NCBI GenBank assembly: GCA_902761655.1
Contig: CACWLD010000019.1
Span: 1-42,611, forward strand
Source: an uncultured Bacteroidia bacterium
Lineage (GTDB): Bacteria; Bacteroidota; Bacteroidia; Bacteroidales; UBA932
Reading direction: 5' to 3'
DNA length: 42,611 nucleotides
Part shown: positions 27,552 to 34,864 of the stretch, piece by piece
How the letters are laid out: the number at the start of each line of letters is the position of its first letter
Position numbering within the stretch: position 1 is the first letter of the stretch
Notes under the pieces: model-generated
Seen by the model: the letters and a program-made list of their open reading frames with translations, nothing else
The model's database searches: none
What the model was told of the DNA's origin: nothing
Translations under genes and position numbers: made by a program

Positions 27552-29666
27552 ATGGCAAGACATCTCTTCAAATATGCCCCGGCACTTTGTGCCGCCGCTT
27601 TGCTTGCAGCATCCTGCGGTGCCGCCAGGCAGTTGGAGAATGAAAACGCCACTTACCTTTCCAAGAACGAAGTCAAATTCACTGAGCGCACCCCTCTCAA
27701 GGTATCCCAGATCACCCCTTATCTCAAGCAGCAGCCTTCCGGCCTGCAGATATTCCAGAAAAACCGCGTGGAGTTCAGCCCGGAACTGGTGGACGCATCG
27801 GTGCAGAGCATAAAGGACCATCTGGAGTACCTGGGTTACTACAACTCCTCAGTGGAGCCGGTCATCACGGAGAAAGACAAATGGAAGAAAGTGGTGTACT
27901 ACATCACGCCCGGCACGCGCTACAAGATCAAGGAGATACGCTTCAAGCTCCCTCAGGGAACCTCCCTGGAGGCAGATTTCCTGGACGATGTGGACAACAT
28001 AAGCGTCAAGGTGGGGGATTACCTGTCCGAGGCTGACCTGGAAGTTGAAAGCGCCCGCAGCGTGGCATACCTGCGAACCAAGGGCTACTACAGCGTCAAC
28101 ACCAACTACTATTCCTTTGAGGCGGACACCCTTGCCGGTCCGGACAGCACAATCCTGGAAATGCGCGTCAACGAATACACCAGGAACCAGTCTCCGTCCG
28201 CCGCAAAGCCCCACGAGATATATACGATAGGGGAGGTTACGTTCTCATACCCTGAGGGACTGTCATTTGACAACAGGATACTCAAGAGTCTCAATACAAT
28301 CAAGCCCGGGGATATCTATGACGAGACTGAAGTGAACAAGACCTACTCCAGGCTCTCCGCCCTCAAGGTTTTCAGCGGCGTTGGAATTGAGCTTTCCGAT
28401 GCGGATTCCAGCAGGGTGAACTGCGCCATAAACCTCACCCCTTCAAAGCTCCAGGGCTTCAAGGTAAACTGGGAAACCTCCTTCAACTCCTCCGGCCTCC
28501 TGGGCATATCGCCCCAGTTGAGTTACTACAACAGGAACATATTCAAGGGGGGAGAGTGGCTGAACCTTTCTTTTATGGGCAACTTCCAGCGCAAGTTCAA
28601 GAGTAAGATCAAGTCTGACGAATTCGGAGTATCCGCCAGCCTCAGCCTTCCGCGCTTCCTCGGCCTCCCATATGAGCGTTTCAAGGGTTCCAACATCCCT
28701 CGAACTGAGATCAACGCATCCTTCAACTATCAGTCAAGGCCGGAATACACAAGGTACATAGTATCATCATCTTACGGTTATACAGGATCCTTTGGGCGGT
28801 ACTTCTCCTACCAGTTCTATCCAATGCAGCTGAACCTGGTGCGCCTCAGGAATATGGACGAGGATTTCATTTACAACCTGTTCCAGAATCCTTTTATGTG
28901 GTATTCCTACCAGGATCACTTTGACGCCGGTCTTGGCGGTGTCCTGTACTATACATCGGACAATGCGCTGGTTCCAAAGACAAGCTACCATTATGTGAGG
29001 CTGACCCTGGATTCTTCAGGTAACCTGCTCAGCCTGTTCAAGGGAGCAATGAAATCCGATAATCTAGGAGAGAAACTGATCTTTGGCCTTCCGTTCTCAC
29101 AATACGTACGTTCCGAACTGTCCGTTGGAAAGACCTGGCGCTTTGGACACGAGAAAAACCAGGCCCTTGCGGCAAGGTTCCTGGTAGGCGCCGGCCTGGC
29201 TTACGGAAACTCATCTTCACTGCCATTCGAGAAGCAGTTCTACAGCGGCGGCGCCAACTCCCTAAGGGGCTGGAGATCCCGCTCCGTAGGCCCTGGTTTG
29301 TCCGAGCCCATAAGTTACTTCAGCATCCCAAGCCAGACTGGAGATTTCAAGCTGGAGGCCAACCTGGAATACCGTTTCCCTATGTTCTGGAAACTGGAGG
29401 GCGCCCTGTTTGCGGAAACGGGTAACGTCTGGGCCTGGAAATCGGACGATGAAAAGGAACGCTTCAATTCTGATTTCTACAAGACCCTGGCCGCAGACTG
29501 GGGAACCGGCCTGCGCGTGGACCTGAGCTTCATAGTATTGCGCCTTGACGTCGGTTTCAAGATTCACGATCCTTCCCGCCCGGAGGGCAGCAGGTGGATT
29601 GGTCCTGAGGGCTGGTTTGGCAGAAACGGATCTGCACTGCACTTTGGTGTAGGCTATCCATTCTAA
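27552..29666 (+). CDS. tamL: BamA/TamA-family outer-membrane assembly protein, lipoprotein type (TamL-like)
   Basis: Omp85-superfamily protein expected to help insert or translocate outer-membrane proteins. The frame is open from 27504; I choose the ATG at 27552 (MARHLFKYAP), giving 704 residues. It has a lipoprotein signal with lipobox LAASC and lipidated C22, the feature that separates Bacteroidetes TamL from ordinary TamA. POTRA-like repeats span about 40-310 (VSQITPYLKQQP, YKIKEIRFKLPQG, IYTIGEVTFSYPEG). The C-terminal 16-strand barrel includes the L6 motif NSLRGWRS at about residue 570 and ends in a hydrophobic strand (LHFGVGYPF). No inner-membrane TamB partner is in the window. Confidence 0.9.
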   Translation: MARHLFKYAPALCAAALLAASCGAARQLENENATYLSKNEVKFTERTPLKVSQITPYLKQQPSGLQIFQKNRVEFSPELVDASVQSIKDHLEYLGYYNSSVEPVITEKDKWKKVVYYITPGTRYKIKEIRFKLPQGTSLEADFLDDVDNISVKVGDYLSEADLEVESARSVAYLRTKGYYSVNTNYYSFEADTLAGPDSTILEMRVNEYTRNQSPSAAKPHEIYTIGEVTFSYPEGLSFDNRILKSLNTIKPGDIYDETEVNKTYSRLSALKVFSGVGIELSDADSSRVNCAINLTPSKLQGFKVNWETSFNSSGLLGISPQLSYYNRNIFKGGEWLNLSFMGNFQRKFKSKIKSDEFGVSASLSLPRFLGLPYERFKGSNIPRTEINASFNYQSRPEYTRYIVSSSYGYTGSFGRYFSYQFYPMQLNLVRLRNMDEDFIYNLFQNPFMWYSYQDHFDAGLGGVLYYTSDNALVPKTSYHYVRLTLDSSGNLLSLFKGAMKSDNLGEKLIFGLPFSQYVRSELSVGKTWRFGHEKNQALAARFLVGAGLAYGNSSSLPFEKQFYSGGANSLRGWRSRSVGPGLSEPISYFSIPSQTGDFKLEANLEYRFPMFWKLEGALFAETGNVWAWKSDDEKERFNSDFYKTLAADWGTGLRVDLSFIVLRLDVGFKIHDPSRPEGSRWIGPEGWFGRNGSALHFGVGYPF

Positions 29667-29676
29667 CATTTTGAAA

Positions 29677-30399
29677 ATGAGGAAGTTCTTTATATCATTA
29701 TTTGCGATATGCATCCTGTTACCCGGGTTCTCACAGGACCTGTCGGACATACAGGAGTTTATCCAAGAGGAAGAGGGAGATCCGTCCATTTTGGTCCAGT
29801 CAAAGGACGGAGACCTTGCCCTTCGCGCTTCCGCCCACGTGGGATACGGATTCCACAGTATGAAATCTTCAATTTTCCAGCCCGCGCGTTCTACGGAATT
29901 CTTCCTGAATGTCCTCAGGCTTGGCGTATATCCCAATGAATTCCTGGCTGTGGAACTGAACACGGATATTGAATACAACTCATTCAAGGCCTCGGATATG
30001 GCCTTTTACCTTCAGGACGGAATACTGCAGCTCCCAATGGATGACGCTTCTTCCGGCAGCGGAAAATTATCAAGATCCAACAGTTCCTTCAACTACTTCT
30101 GCGTCAATTTCCCGGTCCTGGCCAAATTCAAGGCCGGAAAGGTGGCGTTTGGCGCGGGAGCGGAGGCATCATTCAACTTTGGAGGCAGCTCCTGGTACAG
30201 ATACTCTGAAGGCCGCCGCACGACCACCGTCTGGGAAACGGGCGCCAAACTGAACCTGTTTACCTACGGATTCATCGGCGTTTTCTCCTATGACAGCCTG
30301 GCACTTTTTGTGAAGTGGTATCCAAAGTCCTCCAGGATAGTTCCCGGTGGAGCAATTGACTTTAACCATATGACCTTTGGCATTGCCTTTGGCCTTTAA
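29677..30399 (+). CDS. Secreted barrel-like protein, paralogue 1
   Basis: 240 residues from the ATG at 29677 (a TTG at 29671 is in frame). Signal peptide MRKFFISLFAICILLPGFSQ. The mature part starts with an acidic stretch (DLSDIQEFIQEEEGD), then beta-rich sequence typical of a small outer-membrane barrel (ALRASAHVGYGF, EFFLNVLRLGVYP, FGAGAEASFNFGG). It is clearly related to the next protein along its whole length: both share QSxDG, EFF(L/V)NxL, (K/I)NLFTY and the closing GIAFGL/GLAFGM. Function unknown. Ten bases after the tamL-like gene, so probably co-transcribed with it. Confidence 0.75.
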   Translation: MRKFFISLFAICILLPGFSQDLSDIQEFIQEEEGDPSILVQSKDGDLALRASAHVGYGFHSMKSSIFQPARSTEFFLNVLRLGVYPNEFLAVELNTDIEYNSFKASDMAFYLQDGILQLPMDDASSGSGKLSRSNSSFNYFCVNFPVLAKFKAGKVAFGAGAEASFNFGGSSWYRYSEGRRTTTVWETGAKLNLFTYGFIGVFSYDSLALFVKWYPKSSRIVPGGAIDFNHMTFGIAFGL

Positions 30400-30421
30400 T
30401 CTATATTTAATGAACCTATCT

Positions 30422-31183
30422 ATGAGAAGAATATTTTTGTCACTCTTTGCACTTGCAGTTTTTATCCCGGCTTTTTCACAGAACGGTATTGATTGGGCAA
30501 GCATTACCCAGGACCTGAAGGATCAAGTCAAGGATGCAGTTGAAGACGATGATAATGAAGGCTACTCACCTATAATAGCGCAGTCCAGTGACGGTCAGTT
30601 CAAGCTTTTCACCAGTTCCTATGTTGGATACAGCCTTTACTTTGTAAGGTCCAACGATTATGCATCGTCACTTTCCGGAGAGTTTTTCGTGAACATTCTG
30701 GGAGGAGGTTTCTATCCTACCGAGAACCTTGGATTCGAGATCAAGGTGGACTTTGGCCACAACGCTCTCAGGTCCAGGGAATCCGTTTTCTTCCTTGACG
30801 GCAACAGGGAAGTATGCGCTCTTGACCGTAAGCTGTTCTATACTTCAGATGTCTCCAGGCCAAGCAGTTCCCTGACGTTTTTGAGCGTGAACCTGCCTTT
30901 CCAGGTCAAGTATACCACCGGAGACTTCCGTTTTGGTCTTGGAACAGAGTTGGGAATCAATTTCCGCGGGCACGCAAACCAGAAGTACTCCCAGGGTCAG
31001 GACTCTTTTGACGTTACCCAGAAGGGTGCAAAGATCAATCTTTTTACCTACGCTTTGCTGGGTACCATACAGTATGACAAGGTAACCCTTTTCCTCAAGT
31101 ACTATCCGCGTCCAGCCGGCATCCTCGCAGGTCATAACCTGGAAATGGGCTACGCCTCCCTCGGCCTCGCCTTCGGAATGTAA
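30422..31183 (+). CDS. Secreted barrel-like protein, paralogue 2
   Basis: 253 residues from the ATG at 30422 (MRRIFLSLFALAVFIPAFSQ, a signal peptide); another in-frame ATG lies at 30410. Tandem duplicate of the preceding gene: same signal-peptide style, acidic start (DLKDQVKDAVEDDDNEG), IIAQSSDGQFKLFTSSYVGY, EFFVNILGGGFYP, LNLFTY-like INLFTYALLG and end GYASLGLAFGM. The second half has diverged in its middle loops. Function unknown; probably an outer-membrane barrel. Last gene of the run, followed by a 432-bp region rich in hairpins. Confidence 0.75.
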   Translation: MRRIFLSLFALAVFIPAFSQNGIDWASITQDLKDQVKDAVEDDDNEGYSPIIAQSSDGQFKLFTSSYVGYSLYFVRSNDYASSLSGEFFVNILGGGFYPTENLGFEIKVDFGHNALRSRESVFFLDGNREVCALDRKLFYTSDVSRPSSSLTFLSVNLPFQVKYTTGDFRFGLGTELGINFRGHANQKYSQGQDSFDVTQKGAKINLFTYALLGTIQYDKVTLFLKYYPRPAGILAGHNLEMGYASLGLAFGM

Positions 31184-31359
31184 TCCATTATCAAAACCCT
31201 GACTGACGCTCCAGTCCGCTTCTCCCGTTTCGAACCGGAGGTGGGAGGTGGTACCTGGAAAACCTTCCGCTTCGCTCCATCCCGTCTGGCGCAAGCGCCA
31301 TCCACCCGTTCACGAGGCCACGGGCGGCCACGGGTTTTCCAAGTGCGTCTAACGTCCGG

Positions 31360-31416
31360 AAAAGGGGGACGAGGGGAGCAAAAAAGGGGGTAAAACGCTC
31401 CTGACGTCCCCCTTTT
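31360..31416 (+). terminator. Long hairpin downstream of the tamL-like operon
   Basis: Perfect 12-bp arms AAAAGGGGGACG (31360-31371) and CGTCCCCCTTTT (31405-31416) around a 33-nt loop that holds a further GGAGC/GCTCC pairing. The right arm ends in four T, so it could terminate transcription arriving from the left, though it lies 177 bp past the last stop. It may instead belong to a dispersed repeat. Confidence 0.4.
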
Positions 31417-31454
31417 AGGGACGTGAGGCGCACCTTGACTTTCAATCTGCCATG

Positions 31455-31489
31455 CCAGGGCCGGAACTTCGCTGACGGCGGCGAATGGC
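31455..31489 (-). repeat. 35-bp repeat, left copy
   Basis: Its reverse complement matches 34793-34827 at 33 of 35 positions (20 identical, one change, nine identical, one change, four identical), with weaker similarity for a few more bases. The two copies face each other across the sigma/TonB/protease genes. Confidence 0.75.
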
Positions 31490-31512
31490 GGTTGCGGGAA
31501 CAGTTTTAGCAA

Positions 31513-31535
31513 ATAACTGATACTCAGTATGTTAT
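31513..31535. promoter_or_regulatory. Dyad upstream of the ECF sigma gene
   Basis: ATAAC-TG-ATACT-C-AGTAT-GTTAT: two 5-bp arm pairs with a 2-nt bulge, 80 bp before the sigma-factor ATG. A candidate operator or autoregulated promoter part; no further support. Confidence 0.25.
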
Positions 31536-31615
31536 AAAAATAATGACCGCAGTGCTTTTTTATTTTTTGCACGGCAGGGTGTTTGAAGCGATCATTTGGG
31601 TGTTTTATTAATTGG

Positions 31616-32125
31616 ATGAAGATTCTTCAAGGATATGACGAACGGACGTTCGAGAGGATGTTCAAGGATAACTACCGGTTGATGTACTGCCTGGCGTTTT
31701 CCATATTGGAAGACTCGGACCTGGCCAAGGATGCCGTCCAGCAGGTATTTGCCCGTGTATGGCAAAACAAGCCTGACCTTTCGCTTGAAAACATCAAGGG
31801 ATATCTTTTGGCAGCGACAAAGAACCGTTGCGTGAATATGATACGGGACAAAGCAAGGAGAAAGAATCACGACAAACACATTCGAGAAAGCCTGTATGAC
31901 AATCTGGATAGATCCCAGAAAGAAGAACTGATGGTTGAATTGTACAAAGCAATCTCCAGTGAACTGACAGAACAGGACCAGCGAGTCATCTTCCTGCACT
32001 ACGATATGGACTTGACTTACAAAGAGACAGCAAAAACCTTGGGTATCAGTCCATCTGCCGTAAATAAACATATTACCAACTCACTGGAGAAACTGCGGAA
32101 AACCTTAAAAGACAAAGAACAATGA
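31616..32125 (+). CDS. ECF-type RNA polymerase sigma factor
   Basis: 169 residues from the ATG at 31616; the frame also has a TTG at 31583 that I do not favour. Region 2 about 8-75: FKDNYRLMYCLAFSILEDSDLAKDAVQQVFARVW is the core-binding and -10 recognition part. Region 4 about 110-165: LPxxD-like helix SELTEQDQRVIFLHYDMDLTYKETAKTLGIS followed by the recognition helix PSAVNKHITNSLEKLRKTL. No region 3, as expected for ECF factors. ATGA overlap with the next gene, which takes the position of an anti-sigma factor. Targets unknown; it may direct its own cassette. Moderately AT-rich relative to the genes before it. Confidence 0.93.
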   Translation: MKILQGYDERTFERMFKDNYRLMYCLAFSILEDSDLAKDAVQQVFARVWQNKPDLSLENIKGYLLAATKNRCVNMIRDKARRKNHDKHIRESLYDNLDRSQKEELMVELYKAISSELTEQDQRVIFLHYDMDLTYKETAKTLGISPSAVNKHITNSLEKLRKTLKDKEQ

Positions 32126-32682
32126 CTTCTGACGAAATAGATAGGATAATTACAATGCCTGACATAGATATGGAATGGAAGGCATTCAGGGACTCTGTGA
32201 TCCAACTAAGCCAGACAAAGAGACGGATATACAGATCCGTCAGGGACTTTGCATTCGTGCTGGGCATTGTGGTTATGGTCAGCGCCGTGGGGTACGCATC
32301 GGCCAAAGCCAGCGGTAAAGTGGAGAGCATCTCAGAATTCCTTAAGGTTCCTCATATGCAGGAGGAAAGGATAGTTCAATTCCCTGAAGAGTATCCGAGA
32401 TTCCCTGAAGGAAACGAAAAGATCCTGTCATTTGTCGCAGAGAACCTGCATTATCCTCCGGAAGCATTGGAAAGAGGCCTGCAAGGCAGGTGTGTAATCA
32501 GTTTTATAATAGAGACTGATGGAAGCATAAGCGGCGCAAAGGTCATCAAGAGCCTTGGCTCCAGCCTGGATTCAGAGGCATTGAGGATAGTTAACCTAAT
32601 GCCCAAATGGATACCTGCAAAAGATAAAGGAAAGGCTGTCCGGAGCGAATGCACTATTCCTATAGTGTTCAGGATCAACTAA
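32122..32682 (+). CDS. Membrane protein with TonB C-terminal domain, possible anti-sigma factor
   Basis: 186 residues. Cytoplasmic N-terminal part about 1-40 (MTSDEIDRIITMPDIDMEW, with basic TKRRIYRSVR before the membrane), one membrane segment about 43-63 (FAFVLGIVVMVSAVGYASA), and a periplasmic TonB_C domain about 100-186 (YPPEALERGLQGRCVISFII, TDGSISGAKVIKSLG, WIPAKDKGKAVRS, CTIPIVFRIN). A start of about 40 residues translated by 4-bp overlap from an ECF sigma gene fits a short anti-sigma region, here joined to a TonB domain in place of the usual FecR domain. The anti-sigma role is inference; the TonB_C fold is clear. Thirteen bases before the protease gene. Confidence 0.85.
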   Translation: MTSDEIDRIITMPDIDMEWKAFRDSVIQLSQTKRRIYRSVRDFAFVLGIVVMVSAVGYASAKASGKVESISEFLKVPHMQEERIVQFPEEYPRFPEGNEKILSFVAENLHYPPEALERGLQGRCVISFIIETDGSISGAKVIKSLGSSLDSEALRIVNLMPKWIPAKDKGKAVRSECTIPIVFRIN

Positions 32683-32695
32683 CTACAACATACAT

Positions 32696-34864
32696 ATGAA
32701 GAAATCAATACTTCTTTTCACGCTCTTGTTTCTATGTCTACAAGCAGGAGCTCAGGAAATCCTTTGGCCAGTCTCCGGACATAAAGCCGGAGAGAACATC
32801 ATCGGCCAGCCTCAGGGCTACGTAGGGGATGAATTCAATTTTTCACATCTGTTCATAGGATGTAAGGATACTGATATAATCATCTGTCCTGTGGACGGTA
32901 CTGTGGGAACTTATCTGGGTAGTTATTATCATTCCCTCAATTACGGCTTGAGCATAGGCTTGGATAGCAGCAAAACCTTTGATCAGTGGCTTCAGGATGA
33001 GGACCTGGGGAGTGGCGTCAACAAAAAATATGTCAGCAAACAGATAGGCATAAAGATGGCTGACGGCCGCCACCTTCTCATAATTGGATTAAAGGGAGAC
33101 TGGCAGTTCAAAACAGGGCAGAGAGTTTCGGCTGGAGACACACTTGGCTATGCCGGATATGCGTACAAGGCATTCAGCGAGCCTAATATTACGATTGAAC
33201 TGACAAGGGGAGGGAAGCCTGTTGACCCAATGGCTCCCTTCGGTTTGGAAACTACCTTCAAGGAGCCGGAGCAGATAAAGAGAGAAGATCCCATCTCTGT
33301 AGAAAAAGCCAGGGAAGACCTTGCTGTCCTTCAGGAAGCTATTATTGACGCATATCCTTCCCTAGACGAATTGATGAGCAGGGAGGAATTCGTCAGGAGG
33401 ATGGACTCGCTCAAGAACACCATAACACGTCCCCTGCAGCTCAGGGGCGAATTCCGCGGAAAACTTATGCAGGTATGCCAGATAGTACACGACAGCCATT
33501 TTGCACTGTTGCCAGACGGGCTTCCCGCCAAAGAATACGACTGGAGGACTCCCGCCTTGTACTATATTAGTTTTGGTGATACCATCAAGGTCCTTACTTC
33601 AACTGAGCCTTTTAAAGAACATATCGGCAAAACGGTCAAATCCATTGACGGGGTAAGTGCAAAAGATCACCTGAAAGAAGCATCAAAATATATTTACGGA
33701 TACGATGTGAACGTACGCAGTTCCATAGATGAATCCCTCGTGATGCTTTATGGCGCAGAAGAGATAATGTATATCGACAAAGGCCCTCTTAAAAGTTCAC
33801 ACGTCGAGTTCACGGACGGGTCTTGGGCAGAAATCCCTTATGTGACTTCTTCAAGGAATAACGGTGTATTACCAGGAGATAATATCAGGCGGATGAATAT
33901 GTGGTACAGGATTATCCGCGCATCTAAAGACGACTGGTTCACAGAGGAGCTGAATGATTCTACGGCATATCTGGGCCTTAAGACATTCTTTCTAGACGAG
34001 GTCAACGTAGAAGGGATAAGGGATTATCTTGGGGATTGTACTAAGGAAAACCTTATCATAGACCTGAGGAACAACAACGGAGGACACGTGGAGGTGATGA
34101 ATCAGTTGCTTTCTTATCTGGCAGACAAGCCTTTGGACAAGCAGAAGGGAGGGTTCTCAAAGGTAAACAGCAATACCGTGTATGATTCTTTCAAAAATTG
34201 TATAAACTATACAAACCAGATGGAACTGTTCCCGGACTTTCACTCTAAAGAAGGAAAAGATGGTTTCTATTCTGTAGAAAAACCATTTGTAATATACCCT
34301 GATTCCTTAGCTCATTACTCCGGTAAGATATACCTGCTTACAAACGGTGCGTCATATTCCGCAGCAACTATCTTCCCTTCGGTGCTGGTCCGGAACAGGA
34401 GGGGAGTGACGGTAGGGAGGGAAACCGGAACAGCATATCATTTCCTCACTGCCGAGAAGTTCGCCGACATCCAGCTGCCCAATTCAATGATGACCTTGAG
34501 GATTCCGCTTATCAAGGCGGTATTCGACACTACCGTTTGTGAAAGGACACCGGCTGGCAGGGGATTGCTTCCCGATTATCCCGTTCCTGTCACCGAAAAC
34601 GAGATAATGATGGGAGAAGACGGGCAGACGGACGTAATCTTGGAGTATACCCTCGGCCTGATAGCCCAAAACAAATACCTCAGTGATTCAGACCCCTTTG
34701 CCGAAGCAGATTCCCAACTTCAACGCCAATCAGGCAAACTCTGGATATACTTGTTTGCTGCTATCCTGCTCATCACTCTTATTACAGTTCTTGCCATTCG
34801 CCGCCGTCAGCGGAGTTCCGGCTCTGGTGTGGCGGGGCCGAGGGGAGAGGTTAGAGGCGGGTGA
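32696..34864 (+). CDS. Membrane-anchored protease with M23-like and S41 domains
   Basis: 722 residues. Signal peptide 1-20 (MKKSILLFTLLFLCLQAGAQ). Residues about 25-185 have the M23/LytM beta layout (ICPVDGTVGTYLG, GQRVSAGDTLGYAG, NITIELTRGGKPVDP), but the zinc motifs HxxxD and HxH look degenerate (SHLFIGCKD, RHLLIIGL), so this half may only bind. About 200-300 is the N-terminal helical part of S41 proteases (VCQIVHDSHFALLPDG). The S41 core about 425-640 has LIIDLRNNNGGH at 453-464 and the nucleophile region TNGASYSAA with S553. A membrane segment (about 681-701) is followed by a basic tail. The last residues, from RRRQRSSGSG on, are encoded by the right copy of the 35-bp repeat and by bases shared with rlmD. 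Visibly AT-rich: bases 33661-33720 hold 22 G/C of 60. Confidence 0.85.
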   Translation: MKKSILLFTLLFLCLQAGAQEILWPVSGHKAGENIIGQPQGYVGDEFNFSHLFIGCKDTDIIICPVDGTVGTYLGSYYHSLNYGLSIGLDSSKTFDQWLQDEDLGSGVNKKYVSKQIGIKMADGRHLLIIGLKGDWQFKTGQRVSAGDTLGYAGYAYKAFSEPNITIELTRGGKPVDPMAPFGLETTFKEPEQIKREDPISVEKAREDLAVLQEAIIDAYPSLDELMSREEFVRRMDSLKNTITRPLQLRGEFRGKLMQVCQIVHDSHFALLPDGLPAKEYDWRTPALYYISFGDTIKVLTSTEPFKEHIGKTVKSIDGVSAKDHLKEASKYIYGYDVNVRSSIDESLVMLYGAEEIMYIDKGPLKSSHVEFTDGSWAEIPYVTSSRNNGVLPGDNIRRMNMWYRIIRASKDDWFTEELNDSTAYLGLKTFFLDEVNVEGIRDYLGDCTKENLIIDLRNNNGGHVEVMNQLLSYLADKPLDKQKGGFSKVNSNTVYDSFKNCINYTNQMELFPDFHSKEGKDGFYSVEKPFVIYPDSLAHYSGKIYLLTNGASYSAATIFPSVLVRNRRGVTVGRETGTAYHFLTAEKFADIQLPNSMMTLRIPLIKAVFDTTVCERTPAGRGLLPDYPVPVTENEIMMGEDGQTDVILEYTLGLIAQNKYLSDSDPFAEADSQLQRQSGKLWIYLFAAILLITLITVLAIRRRQRSSGSGVAGPRGEVRGG
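34793..34827 (+). repeat. 35-bp repeat, right copy
   Basis: Inverted copy of 31455-31489 (33 of 35 identical). It lies inside the 3' end of the protease gene and supplies its post-membrane tail, whereas the left copy is intergenic. Confidence 0.75.

Larger units (their letters stand above)
31184..31615. other. Structured, repeat-rich intergenic region
   Basis: 432 bp without a credible gene. From left to right: inverted arms TGGAAAACC (31256-31264) and GGTTTTCCA (31333-31341) enclosing a 6-bp hairpin TGGCGC/GCGCCA (31287-31300) and a direct repeat of GGCCACGGG (31316-31324 and 31326-31334); a long hairpin at 31360-31416; a 35-bp element (31455-31489) repeated inverted at 34793-34827; and a small dyad at 31513-31535 ahead of the sigma-factor gene. 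The left half is GC-rich, the last 110 bp AT-rich. Open frames here on the minus strand look like shadows. Confidence 0.6.

Noticed and set aside
31150-31572. 140-codon minus-strand frame in the gap before the sigma gene
   Set aside because: Runs across nested inverted repeats and into the preceding gene; proline/arginine-rich and without motifs.
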